This document shows, one piece after another, positions 48,491-61,700 of a stretch of 64,000 nucleotides of DNA (the stretch's first letter is position 1; every line of letters starts with the position of its first letter). A program made the translations under genes and the position numbers. The DNA is taken from the NCBI GenBank assembly GCA_013399305.1, contig VXAI01000179.1, forward strand, positions 718,786 to 782,785, given 5' to 3'. The notes under the pieces were generated by a model, which did no database searches, was not told the DNA's origin, and saw nothing but the letters and a program-made list of their open reading frames with translations. This DNA comes from Rostratula benghalensis (lineage: Eukaryota; Chordata; Aves; Charadriiformes; Rostratulidae).

Positions 48491-51289
48491 TGTACTGAGC
48501 TGAGCAGTTCAGGGCATCCATATAGGGCAGGCAGAAATGACCCAGAATCTATAGGAAATGCAAGAGGCACATCCCTCTGCAGCAGCAGTTGGGGGTCAAA
48601 CAGGACACTCTGATGTATTTTGTGTTACTTCAGAAGCCTTTGTTTAAGAATATGACTTTTTTTTTTTTTTTTTTTTTTCCCCTCTGTGGTCATATTTAAG
48701 CTATTATCTATAAATGTTTAGTTGATCAAATTAAAACTGTGCATGAATCATGACCCTGAACATGAATGTGATGAAGAAATGTCAAAACTCCTTCCCCTTT
48801 CTAATTTCCCCCACCCCAAACCAAAAACAGCTTATACCTTTTTGGAATGATTAGGATTATATTGACATTGTAACATTATTAACACCCCAGGAACACATAC
48901 TATGGTATTAGTTGGATCAATCCATATAGATTACTACATTCTAAAAGCAAATAGATTGTTTTGTCCTCCTAGACTGCCCTTTACCTAAGATTATATGGTC
49001 TCATAACTCTCTTTGCAATTAAGAAAGCAGGTTGTGCATTTTTCTGTCTAGTCATGAGGATATGTAGCCACATAAATATTCTTTCCTGACTATCATTGCT
49101 AAATAATTAAAAGGAGAATAATCTGTTGTGTAATTGATTGTCTTCAAGATGTATATAAATTGCCTTAGAAACAGTAAAAAAAAAAACCCATAAAAAGCTT
49201 ATAACAATCAAAACATTGCCACTTTTACAATGAATGAGCATTTACAGCAAATAATAGTAGCATTCTATCCAAATAGCAAGGTTAACTCTGTTATTTAAAG
49301 TATAATAATAATAATAAAAAAGAGAATGTGTGGTATTATCCAGCTACTTATGCAATTCTTATGCCTCATAATACAGAAAATTACTCAGGTTGTGATTTGA
49401 CCTTGTCATAATTTGATCTCAGAGGGTGATTATCTCTCTACCCTGCAGCTGGAAGGAAATGCTTTCCAGCTCTTAGAAGTCACTCTGCATTCTAAGCAAA
49501 GCTGCTTAGATGCAGTTTTTAATTCTGGAAGGGTGGCAGTCAGTGGAGAGATGGGAAGAAATGCACAGTAACTGAATGCGGCTTGTATTTCTCACACAAT
49601 GTGCTATAAGATTTATATAATGCAGTTTAAAACAGTCTGATTTTCCTTATGCTACAGTTTATTACCTCATTCATTTATTCACAGAAGGTTAAATTGTATC
49701 AAAGAATTGATGACAGATTTTCCAGTCATAAACATAACTCTTATCTGAGAACAAATCACAGCAAACTGGAAGAAATGAGAAAGGATTTCATTAAGTGATA
49801 TACATTAGTTCTCAAATATCTGACTTCAAACTTTGATTTCATCAGATGAAATTATGTTACCTCAGTTCAATCACCTTTTCTTCCTTTTCAGGAAATTGTA
49901 AGGATTATTGAAAACTGAAATTTGATGAAAAGTAATATAAGAGAAATACATAGCATTGAAAGTTTCAGTAAAATATGTTATATCTTACAAGTCTTGTGCT
50001 AGGAACTGGCTTAGTATTCTATTTTTAGATGCTACTTCTCTTCATTTCTTAAAGCTTCTGTGCCCATTCTTGCCTTACAGAAGTAGAAAGAAAATTTTCC
50101 TTATATAAAAAAGGTAAGAACAGACTGCAGACACTTAATAAATTTTGAATATGATAAAATTTGAATATGAACTTCCTGCTAAAATTAATTTCAAATGTAA
50201 ATTTAAGAGGTTTTATAAACTAGTTTCAAAAGGTAAAATGAAACTAAAAGCATTATGGATATTAACTACCATTTTAATTAACAGTTTCACTTTAATGTTC
50301 TCAGAATTGTATATTTGAACACAGCATCAAGATACACTTGAGAAAAAACACATGGTATGCCAAGGGTTCTTTTTTTCTCCTAAATATCATTTAAAATGAA
50401 ATATTGCCCACCATTTTTCACATGATTATTATTTTTTTTTTCTATCCATCCAAGATGCAAAGTGACTGATGGGCTAGAATAAGGAATTAAGGACAGACCC
50501 TTTATATTCACAGGTGTATGAAAACATTCTGCTCTTCACTTTGCTTTAATCGGGTTTCTGCAGAGCAGGTTATGAACCTAACAAATGGGGCTTTGTGGTC
50601 TGTGTCTTCAGCACATGGGCTCCCAGAAAGAAAAGGAGGGAACAAGCATTTATCCTCTGCTGAAGCACACTTATCCTTCCACTTCTTTCCTTATCTCATG
50701 TGTTCTGGACCTTGGCATAAGGGTGCAGCTTGCTTGTCCAATGGCTGCTCCTCTGAAGACTGAGGCAGCACCCTTTGCCAGAACTGTAAGAGCATACCTA
50801 CAATCAACAGCCCCATGGCAAAGAATTGAATCCCGCTTGTGCTGGAGTTGTAAAATAGTAGAGATGTCTAGACTTTGTTCAAAATTCTCCCAATCAGGTA
50901 CAAAAACCTATGTACCTCTTTCCCATTGATTCCAACTCAGCTGCCTAAATGCCATTTTAAATTCAGACTGTAAATACTCCGGTTGAAAAATTGTGCTGCC
51001 TTTTGTTGTAATTCATATTCACTGTACTGTCTTGAAAAACTAACTCCATCTTCACTGCCTACCTCAATCTCTGATTAATCTGAGCTCAATAAAAGCTGTG
51101 ACGTAATCTTCTTTGCCAGAAATCTTTCTTCCTCTATATGTAGTTGGTATTTTTTTTGCGTCCATGCGTCTGCATGTGTGTATATAACCATTTCACCTGA
51201 AAACTGGTTAGAATTAATATGTGTAACATAATCATGCTCATCATTTGAAATTAATGAATATCAACTAAACCAAATCTATTTATTTCCAG
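48491..51289. other. AT-rich non-coding DNA, no gene recognised
   Basis: No gene recognised. Contents include the T22 run at 48657-48678, an AAT microrepeat at about 49303-49316, and a small perfect stem (AGCTGGAA/TTCCAGCT, 49447-49454 with 49464-49471, nine-base loop). An open plus frame at 50585-50929 (114 codons) overlaps a second plus frame at 50518-50763. Acceptor-like sites end at 50563 and 50610 and a donor-like GTAAGA starts at 50786. The translations match nothing I know. Confidence 0.6.
48657..48678 (+). repeat. T22 homopolymer
   Basis: Twenty-two consecutive T followed by five C. Short inverted arms (ATATGAC at 48650-48656 and GTCATAT at 48689-48695) bracket it, possibly by chance. 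Confidence 0.9.
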
Positions 51290-51395
51290 GGACTCTGACT
51301 ATTGGAGTTCGCTGGTGTTCTTCAGGGAATACACCAGCAAGAACTTGGCCACAGCCACCATCTAAAGAACACCAAAAGAATGTGTGCTACTGAAA
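51290..51395 (+). other. Candidate exon, splice-site bounded
   Basis: A branch-like CTAAAC is followed 15-20 bases later by TATTTATTTCCAG ending at 51289. A near-consensus donor (AAA then GTGAGT) begins at 51396. The enclosed 106 bases are GC-richer than the flanks. One frame reads DSDYWSSLVFFREYTSKN, then LATATI and a TAA, using mostly G or C at third positions. Another frame is open until a TGA just before the donor. No frame is open throughout, so the options are a terminal coding exon (an AATAAA lies at 51491-51496), an exon of a non-coding RNA, or a decoy. An 8-bp perfect hairpin (GCTGGTGT/ACACCAGC, 51311-51318 with 51331-51338) lies inside. I do not recognise the peptide. Confidence 0.25.
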
Positions 51396-54300
51396 GTGAG
51401 TAATGATCAAAAAACCAGGCCTAAAAGTCCTAATGGATATTAAATACTTTGACCCTGGCATTTCACCAAGAGCAGAATGCCAACTATTAAAATAAAGGCA
51501 TTACTTTTTCATCACATTTATTACACTTTCATATTTTTATGAGTGCTGTTGCCATCTTTCTGACCTGTCATGATAACTTGTTCCTGGCTCTTCCTTTATT
51601 TCTGTTGATCCAAGGAGTTCATTCAATACCCACTAATAGAGGAGGGGAAATCTTTCCATGACTTCAGTGAACTCTGGATCAGATCTCATATTTTCTTAAA
51701 CTTCCACATCCTTTGGGACCCCAGTTCTCACATTTTGCATCAGACAACATTGTCTTCACAAATGGATATTTTTTTACTGTGAAAATCAGTCTTTTCTTCT
51801 TGTTGATGAAAGCGATGCCAGCCCCATTATTTATATCACGTTTAGCAAACCCACAGGAGTTAAGCAAATCTGGAACCCTCCAGGAGATTGACTGCCTTGA
51901 TGAGTGTAGCATAAGTCACCCAGGCGGAGGCCATTCGCTCAAATATTTCCGTGTGTAAATATTAAGTTACAATATACTGTAATGGAATTAACAGTGTGTG
52001 CCCCAAGTCAGGTGCAATGAATGAGCTCAGGTTCAGTACCAAGACTTACACACATGCATCACCCCTTTCTTTCAAAAGGACACAGATCATCTCAGATATT
52101 TAAAGCAAGTTCTCTGTAGTTTCACATCCCTGGGACACAATTGTCTTCTTTTGTTGTAGTCTGACTCTTACTCTGCAGGTGAAATTGCTCCCAGCCTGTA
52201 ATTACTTGCCTCCACCTCTGCCACAGAAGGGATAGGACACATGACCCCACACTGAGACCACTTGCAGAAGTGTGTCTGTTACCACTATAATGGCAGTCTT
52301 TGAGTTTAAAAACAGATCTACCTTCCATTAATGGTCCTTTTTTCAGTTTGGAAGACTGTTACCCAAACATGTGGTTGCACTTTGTGGTTTTGTACCCTAA
52401 GAGGAGGGGGAAGGTGAGACAAATTACTCAGTGCGTATAAGGCACCTCACTGCCTCATACTGCACGTGAGGTTCATGTGGGTCGCGTGTTTCTGTCAGTT
52501 GTCTCCAAACAGAACATGCAGAACTTCTGTGCCATCACTTAATAAACACCAGTGCAGGGAGTCTTTGTGTTTTCCATATTACTTACCCATCTTGCACAGG
52601 AGAACACATTGGTGACATTTATTTCACCTGCCCCGGTAAGTCTCAAATTGTTCTTTAATCTGGCCAAAATAGAAAGGGTGTTTTGCCTTATATCATCATA
52701 GCCTTTTCTGAATTTTCTACTGAAATACCAAAGAATTTCCTAAGGCAAAATAATTAACCAACCTTCATGGGATCCATTTCTCCACTTGAAATCCCCTCCT
52801 TTAGTTATTTTTTTTAATGTATACAGAGGCACTAGAATTTTATGTCTAAAAAACTTCCAAACTTTCATTGTGGAAAGAAATATTTTTCACATTATAAATA
52901 TGTAAAACAAGCTTCTGAAACTGTTTTATGTCTAATTCATCTAATTTGATGTTGCCCTCTAGTAGGTTACAATTATTATTTTCCCTGCACTCTTTGGTTC
53001 AGTCATCATTCATCAAATCTCAGACTAAAAGGAGTTTTTACAGCTGGGTCATAAACCAAATAAATGGAAATGTTGATGCAGAATTAACTATATCAATCCT
53101 AACAGGTGTCTTTATAATAACCCTTGTAAAAGAAACACCTCTATGCAGCTCACCAGCAGGCTCCAAGGAGTGTGCTAAAGTAAAGAGCAGGGAATAATGA
53201 ATAATTAGGGTTTTCACTAACCAGAAAGATAGATTCTTTCAATTTACATCTATTAAAAGTCACATATGTAAGTATTATGGTAATATATATCTCAGCTGCG
53301 CACTTCCAGTAAACTCATGATGAAGTATTAAAAACCAACCCAAAAGAGAAATTGCTAGTATTCCAATTACCTTACTCATTTATGCAACCCCATGAGCTCT
53401 GCCACATATTCATATGCAGTTGTCCATGTAAGGTACTCTTGCAAGGAAAATTGTCTCTGCTGCAGTGATTGGCAGGAAAAACATGATAGCAGACTGTTGA
53501 ATTTATTGTTTAAATCACATTTTAGTAAACATCTTTGCATTTTGTGTTGAGAGCCCAGGCTGAGAATACCCTGGAGAGCTGATCAAAAAAAGAGTTCACT
53601 TCAGAGAGCATGACCACCATCCCCTTGGAGGTGTCTCAGGACAACAGTGAGCTCTCTGTCAACACAAGATCTTTTGGTGCCCATTCCTATACACAGAGGC
53701 ACATTGTTGTAGCAAGCCGGGTGAAAGAAAAAGTACCCAAATGCTAATTCACAAGTGGAATGAAAGGAACCTAAGCCCATTCTTGAGGGATTTTTTAATA
53801 TTTGAAATGTGAATTCTCAGATAATATGAACAACAGAAGCACAAGCATGTTGTTTCCTAGAGGATATCCTTATCACCTGACCTATGGATTTAGTTGCTGT
53901 TGTGCTTTTTCTGTCTCTGTCTCTGTACCCAAAATTCTCCAATCCTGACAGGCGGTGACCTGTCCAAACAGATGTGACGTATAGATTATGTGTATGACTA
54001 TACAGCAGCATTTTCTTCAGTTTGTTTTTTTAAAGCCTGTGAGGTATGGGGGACTCAGACCACCTTACAGATAGGAGAACCAAAACATGGTCTACTCTTT
54101 TCTCCAAGCATGCTTTAGCTAGTTTTTTAACATGAAGAAAGAAGTTGGTGTCTTTGCTCCTTTTCAATTCTCTTGTTGGTGACATCTACTCTAGACAGAG
54201 CTGGTTATTGCAGGCAAAGATGTTGACTTTAGAATTCTTTGTTCTCACACATTGGTTCAGTCTTTTGGTATGCTCTGTCTTGAATAGCTGTAAGCCCATA

Positions 54301-57002
54301 CAGTCCACACACCAGAGTATTAAATCACTATACACGAGCATTTACACTCCTTAAACAACCAGCACTGAGGCAGCAGCTTCTAATTCTGAAGACAGTCATA
54401 AAGTATTCTGACACTAGTTGCTTTCTAACTGTTTCATATTGGAACTCTCTTTTTCAATTAAGATCCCTCTCTGATTAGCCCTGCCCAGTGCAACTCAGCC
54501 TATGCCATATGACAGACCCCTTGTCACATCTCTCCTGGTGTTCTTGCAGAGCAGCATCATCCTCTGTATACTTTGGAAGACTGTATGTCTACATCTGCTA
54601 GAAGGGTATGTAAAGTCAAAGCCACTTATTTCCTCCAGAGAAAGCTGAAGCATCTCCAGCATTGATTAGTCAAGATTTTTGTTACCTTTTGCATGACTCA
54701 CAATGGGCTCGGAGTTATGATTAGTTCCATTTCTAATGACACAACAATCAGTAGCAAAAAAGGCTGTAAGCAGTGTGCAGAGCACCCGCTCCTTGTCAAA
54801 ATCCAGGAGCCTTTGTACAAGAGAACTTAAGAATTCAGGGACATTTCTTTGTTTCTTAAACTGTTTGTGTCTAGTACATAGTACAAGAGTTTATTCAAAT
54901 CTCTGGAAAATATTTTTGCCTGTAAAATGTTACACAAATGATTCATGAAGCACAGAAAACACTACCATAGTGTTAACTTCATAGTATTTTTAAGGCCTCT
55001 GCATATTCCTTCAAACACAGCATTTCACAGGACTGGGATGAGGCACAATGGCCCTTCCCCAAGGACCACACACCAAATACCTCCCAAAGCTTTCAAGCTC
55101 ACAATAGCACTTGTTCCTTGAGGCAGTCTCCTCTGTTGTGCCTCTCAGTGGCAATTTTCAGGCCAGGTTAGTGAGACTCAGAAGTGATGTGATACTTGTT
55201 TACTTCTGTTAAACCTTCATTCATCCTGGGGGAAAAGAGTGATAAGTAAAGAAACTATAAAAGGCCACACAGGATAAGAAACAATTTTTATCTCCCACAT
55301 TTCATTCCATTGTAAGGGACAGACAATATTTGCCCCTTATCTGCAACATTTACTGTTATGATACCTTTAAAAATATTGTCCCAAGTTCTTCAATGTCTCT
55401 GAAGACCATTGTGTGTAAGTCCTCCTGCGTAGATGAATAGGGTATTGCACAATAGGTTTAGAAACTGAACTCATGCAAGTGTTTCAAGCAAAATGAATCA
55501 AGTCTCCCCATCAGAGACTCCTGGAGAGCTAGAGTCTTTGCTGGTAGGATGTCTGGGGTTTGCCTGGGAGGGAAAGAAGATTGAGGGAGGCAACAAGAAG
55601 CACAGTACAATAGGTTGCTGGAGAGTCAGTTGGGACCTATTAAACTAGGATGAGAACATGGACTTCCACAGGGGCAGAAAGGAATATAACTCCTTCTCCT
55701 CCATGAAAAATAGAGAAAGACCTCTCTCTTCCTACTTTGGGTATACTCCAACACAAGTCTCCCCTCTGGCTTCATTAGCACAGCTAGAGCTCCCTCTTCT
55801 GATTAACTCACTCCTCCTCTTTGGGATGTGGACTTTAATATTCACATGAGCAAAGCAGGACACACGCTGACCAGCACCCAGCTGGGTTCTCCACTACTGA
55901 GTTGGTATTTTCCATATCCTGTCTGTCAGCATCAGACCATGATTTACAGGGATATAAAATTGAGGGATGCAAAACCTGGAGGTTTTGCAAGTTCAATTCA
56001 ATGAGTTTCTTTAGAAATGCTCCAAATATTTGTTCAACAGGCTAGAACCAAAGGTAGAAGTAACAACTCCAGAGGAAACCTACCCTTTGGAGGTAGTCGC
56101 CCACCAAGGTTGTCTTAGGGTAACAAGTGTTTGCCATGTGGCTTCTTCTAATCCCTGTGCAACTTGGGGTTTCCTTGTGGACCTCTTGTATCAAAGTGAT
56201 ACAAATAAATGTGCGCAAAGCTTTTCATTTTTCTGTAATAGTAGTAAGAGCCTACACAAATTCCAAAACAGAATAAGTTGGCAGCCTCTCACGGCTAAAA
56301 ATATTTTTTTTTTCTTACAGAAAAAAAAAAGTACCACTTAATGTTCATATTTTTTATCATCCTCACATTATAAAACCCAAAGGAAAGGTTAGCAATTCCC
56401 TTTTTGTGCTGCCAGCATTGATCTGCCTTTGATTTCCACTTTGCTATGCCTAAATGATCTCTTCAGAGAGGTCAGATAAAAAGATGTGGAATATGCAGAG
56501 CCTGTTCTTCACCATTTCTTTGGAGGGTAAAATCAAAATGGGGAGTTTGACACTTCCCAATGAGCAACTCTGTTTTCAATGCATGTTCATGCAGAATTAG
56601 CTCAGTCTCTCTAAAATAAAAAGGTAACACCACGGGGGAAACATTCTCCACTCTTTAATCCCCTCTAACACAGCATGCAAAATCTAGCCAAGTGTCACAT
56701 ATGTACAGTGCTCAGTATATACCGAATGCATATGAAGTCAGCAAAATACACAATTGCAGGGTTTCTATTGTGAAAAAAGCAGGCCTGACCTTTTGATAGA
56801 GTAAACAGTCCTTTCTCACCCAGATACATCAAACTGGCTTTGTATTTCATCATGCATTTTACTTGCCTTTCCTTTTTCTTTTTCTCTTTCTAATCGCTAT
56901 TTTTAAATTTTTCCTGATCATCCAAAACCTGAGGGAATAATGCTAACCATCATAATCCTTCCCCTGCAACCCCCCTCCTGCTCCTCCCCTTTCTTTTTTT
57001 AG
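51396..57002. other. AT-rich non-coding DNA, no gene recognised
   Basis: No recognisable gene or transposon. Small features are a TCTCTG microrepeat near 53908-53925 and an A-run near 56319-56330. Open frames of 60-103 codons are scattered on both strands without known domains. Confidence 0.65.
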
Positions 57003-57180
57003 CGTGTTGGCAGCCCTGATCAATGTTGATTCATTGAAGGGAACAGAATCTGCAAGCTCTTCAGTAACACTAGACAAGCTGCTACTACAAGCAGCTGCAG
57101 TTGCAGTTCACATCTCACTAGGGGTTTTTCAGAAAACCCACCCACAACACACAAGGGGAATTCTCCCGGACAAGCTGCAG
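57003..57180 (+). other. Candidate exon, strong polypyrimidine acceptor
   Basis: A roughly 45-base C/T-rich tract (56958-57000) ends in TTTTTTTAG at 57002, one of the best acceptor-like sequences in the window. The next 178 bases are open in one frame (one base, then 59 codons) and include peptide segments LAALINVDSLKGTESASSSV, TLDKLLLQAAAVAVHISLG and RGILPDKLQ. A CAG/GTGCTA junction at 57180/57181 is a possible but weak donor. The frame continues to a TAA at 57232-57234. I recognise no family. It could be a coding exon, a non-coding RNA exon or chance. Confidence 0.22.
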
Positions 57181-57848
57181 GTGCTATGGATATTTTCATT
57201 TAATATTCATTCTTGCAATTCAGCACATTTGTAATCCATGTGGTAAACTGTTACTTACATTTCTCCCAACGGACCGCAACCAGATGTCGAAAATAAGAAG
57301 TCCGGTGGAGATATCGCTTCTTCTCCTCTTCATTGTGCATTTCAATGGTCTTAAAACAAATCTGCTTTCTCAGGACCAAAAAAAGTGCTTTTGTGTTTAA
57401 AGACACTTTTGTTGACATTAAGTAATAATAGATATATTCTGAAATTACAGACCCCACAAAGATTACAAAGTGTTTTAATTGAATGGGTATTCTTCGCTAT
57501 ATTAAAAAAAAGAAAGTATGTTTTTTACTCAGCGTCACTTCGTATTCTTAACTAAAAGGCCCAAAAAAGTTTGCAAAGGAATACTACATGACTTTGTAGA
57601 CAGTCTTCTGCATATATCACAAAGTTTTCCAGACGGCTTGATTTTCCCAGTGTCAGGAGATGGGAATTCCTGTACCTTTGTATTTATTTGCTTGGTTGGT
57701 TGTGAGAATTTCTATTATACCATGGTGCATGCGTATTCTGAAAGCATGACAGAATTAGCAATTTTTTCATACTGAAATGGACTAATACTACCACTTTGTG
57801 CAGAATTGAATTTACGTATACACCAGAGATTGATTGTGTTTTTCCTCT

Positions 57849-57905
57849 TTAAAAAAATAAAAAAAAAAACAACAAAAACCAACCAAAGACAAAAGCAAAA
57901 CACAG
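57849..57905 (+). repeat. A-rich low-complexity tract
   Basis: Runs of A broken by single T or C bases (AAAATAAAA-type, then caacaaaaaccaaccaaag). Same class as the A/C tracts between 36 and 47 kb. Confidence 0.85.
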
Positions 57906-58748
57906 CAACACAGCATTTTTATCTGATGCAGTTTTACAAACAATCCCCCAGACTGTGCATCAATGACAGCAAAGGATCTGCTGTTCTCTTTGTTTTCCTA
58001 CACTCTGTCTGTTCCCAGCATCTCTGGGTACATTCCAGCAGTACTGTAAATAACATCAAAGTTTTCATTAATAACTCCTCTGCAAGGAAAGTAGGGGTGG
58101 GAGAAAGATCACCTAAAGCCACAGGTACAAAACTGGGGTTTGTAGCATAACATTTTAGCATAAAAATATTATTCTGGAAATGAATGTGCACAGCCTCACA
58201 AATTTGTAAATGGTGATAGGACAGTAAAAGCAGATACAGGTAAGAAAAGAGTTGGTTCTTTCCTCAGATGGTTTTAAATTATGAACAGATTTTGATATTT
58301 TTCTCAGTGTTGAACGAACTCTTGTTTTTCATGCTGAATATTTTCTTGATCCTTTGAAGGCCCTAGAAGAAAGCAGAGTTCCATATGGCTAAAGAATAAA
58401 TAATTATATTGAAGAAGATAATTTTTGTCCTGAAAAACTTTCAATGGAAGTTCAGTGTCATGGAAGAAAGACACATTCTTTTCCTGACAGTTTTTGCTTC
58501 AGAAGATACCAGCATCTTTATTGAATCTTCCCAAGAAGACAGTTCGAATGAATATAAAAATCTGGTGAATGAGGACACCATTATGATGCATTTAATTGGT
58601 TTATTAGGGCCCCCAAATCTGGTTTGTTTTGCATCTGTCTCTCCAAAGTCAGGAATTCCAGCAAAAGCTTAGGTCATGATTAGATTAGTGACCTCATCCC
58701 GCTCTCATATTGCAGACACTGGCCATGACCTCTAGTTTCAGGGCACAT

Positions 58749-58785
58749 GGGGTGAAATCCTAGCTATGCTGAAGCCAGAGGGGCC
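58749..58785 (+). mobile_element. Possible half of a palindromic MITE
   Basis: GGGGTGAAATCCTAGCTATG followed by CTGAAGCCA resembles one arm of a palindromic amniote element ('ggggtgaaatcctggctccactgaagtcaatgg'). The mirror arm is not recognisable downstream, so this would be a truncated or decayed copy. Confidence 0.35.
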
Positions 58786-61700
58786 CAGACTGGCTCTCTC
58801 CTCATATTCTCAAGTCCTTCAGGCTTTGAGCTGTGCTGCATAAGGTGACATGGCTGCAGAATCCAAAGGGTGAGTTGACTGTCCTTTCTACAAAGTAAGA
58901 ATGTTCCTGTAGAAAGAGTTTACTTCTTTTTATGAGGGGAAAGAAACAGAGGAAGAAGGTAAAGCACTTCTAAAAGATTGCTTGAAAATGTCTGGAAGAA
59001 AAGGTTGCTTGGTTCAGAGAAGACTGTGTAAGAACAACGCACCTACTATGGGTTCCATTGGAAAATAGACCTTGGTACCAAGGAAAATCCTAGAATCAAG
59101 AACCTATCAAAGGTATACAAGTAATAACAGGAAGCAGGTATATAGCATACACTTGAAATCCTATCTTGCCAGGGCTACTGCGACTCCTTCATGAGAATTA
59201 CATTGATTCACATGTTGAGGTGGGAAAAAGATGAAAAAGCTCGAGGGCCTAAAGCACTGCTTTTTCCATGTGCATTGCCATTACTGAAACACCTGAGCTA
59301 AATAGCCTATGTTAAGCTGCTGTAAAAAAATTCAATAGGTCTCATTATGGCCCAGAATTTCTCATTTCCTACTTGTGGTGAGATGCCGGTTGCACCCTGG
59401 GTTGCTGTCTGGAGCGTGTAATGACAGTGGTTCAGGGCCCATTAAAGGTATTCTCTTTTTACAATGCCAACAAGGTAGTGGCAGTAAAAAGAGAGGGGGG
59501 AAAAATCGAATGCATAACAATATTGGTGAATGAGAAGCATATGTGCTGAGAGAGGAATGCCTTCTGCAGGGAGTTGCAGAGAGCTAGTTAAATCCGGATG
59601 GTCTATGGGGTTCAGAGATGTGACAAGAAATAAGGAAGGTGAGCGGGAGGCTGACAGGGGACACCAGCATAAAGTAGAGTTGATAAAGAGAAGGGTGTAT
59701 TTGCATGTGGCTACTACAAGGACATTTTAACAGCATTTTCAAGAGAAAACAAATGTGAAAAGGTAATGGCAAAACAGTTTCTAGACTTTGAACTCCATGG
59801 AGCTATGTAAAGGGATAAGCATTCAAAAATGTTTAATTTGCATTCCATTTTCAAAAATTATGTATAACAGTTAAGATGCTAACTATTAGTATGTTCCAGT
59901 GCCTAAATCTGTTCTGAAAATGAAAATTCGATGTCAGGTCACTTAAACTGTTCAAACATTTTATTCTGACACCTTTGCCTTTAATTAAACAAGACCTGTA
60001 ATAATTCCACTAATCATGTAAATACTGATTAGAACAGTGGAGTAATGTTAATGAAAATAATAAAGGACAATTTATTCCAGCAATATAAGCTATAGCTGTG
60101 AAATACAGAATTAATTGCATTCATCCAGTCTTCAGACAGTAACTGGTAATATTTTTTTTAATAAATTGTGGAATGGTGATATACAGAGCATATGACTAGT
60201 CAAGATGATATCTGAGGATGTTGCCTTAGATTCTCTTATTTTTGTGGTGGTTAAAAATGAAAACTCAGAGCAGCACTGGAAAGCAAAAAGTAAGAACTCA
60301 AGGTACTGTTTCTTCATACTAAACATACCTAGACTTTCTGGTTCTGAATACAGCGAGCAGTAGTTCACGGAAATGGTATTTGAAAGAAATCTGAAATCTA
60401 GTTAAATATATGCCTGGATACTTTGCATGTTGCATAAGATATAATAAATGCCAATATTCTAGATAGGTAAAATTTTTGTGGAAATCTAACTAGTGACTTC
60501 AAGATTTGCCTCTAGACCATGGTTCAAGCTTCTCTTTACCTTTTTATTTGCCACTTTTTTTTTTCTCCTACTGCCTGTACAATGTAACTGCCCCCCAAAC
60601 CTCTTTTCTTTCATTCATGAAAGCAGAGCAAGCCCTTTTCAAAACCAAATCCCAGATAACACACACTGATTTCTCCAGTCCGTTTTTTCCATTTTATCCA
60701 AAGGATGTTTGTACCCTCTTCGTAAAATATTACAGTAATAACAACTGCGTGGTGGTCCTTGCTTTCAGTTACAGCTGTAAGCATTTGGCCTGAAAAGTCT
60801 TCAGGCTACTGATCTTTATTTTAGATTTTTGGAGTATATAGTCTTCTTAGAGAAGTTAGTAATTTATTCATTCTAATAAGTATACTGTATGCATATTGGA
60901 GGAACTGGGGATTCTTCTGTCCTTTTAGAAATTCAGCAGGTAGACTAAACAAAGCATATATAAAATGCTCCTTTTGATTTTCTACACACTTTCCTCCTTT
61001 CTAAGGTTCTTCTTCAATGCAAAATACACCTTTAAAGATGAAATTTCTGGACTTTTAAGACTAGCAACAGAATTTGTAATTAATTTTTCCGTACGCAACA
61101 CCACCAATTTCACCTGTGACAGCACTTGAAATCAAAAACTTCATGACCTACATTATATTCAAAGACCTGTTGTGGGAGTTATGAACACAATAGAGTCCAT
61201 CACCACTTCTTGAATTCTCATGCTTTTTAGATTTCCTTTGCTTCCTAATTCTAGAAAGTAAGTAATTCCAGTTGAACTTAGATGCCAGTCCTTTGTTTGC
61301 CCATAATGATGGGGGAATGAGACCAGTTCATCACAAACTAAATTTCAATATAGTTTTGGTCTTAGATAAAAAATTATCATCATTCAGTTTAGATCCTATT
61401 AAATTCCCAACACACCTGGGAAAAATATTAGTTCTTAATTTTCAAATCTCTGCATTGTCCAGAATGTGTAGGGAGTCCCAGCCTACTCTGGTGAAATATC
61501 ACATGAATAGAGCCTTCAGAAACTGAGTGGATCGCAGCTGAGAGAGCTTAATTTCAAAGGTATTGAGAATTTTGCAGCTGAAGCCAAAAGATGTGATTCA
61601 TACCAGATTAAGTATGGACTGTTTCTGCAAATGTAACCCTTAGGGCTACCTAATATGGCTTATGACGAGATGGGATTTCAAGGAATAAGGTCAGAAACAC

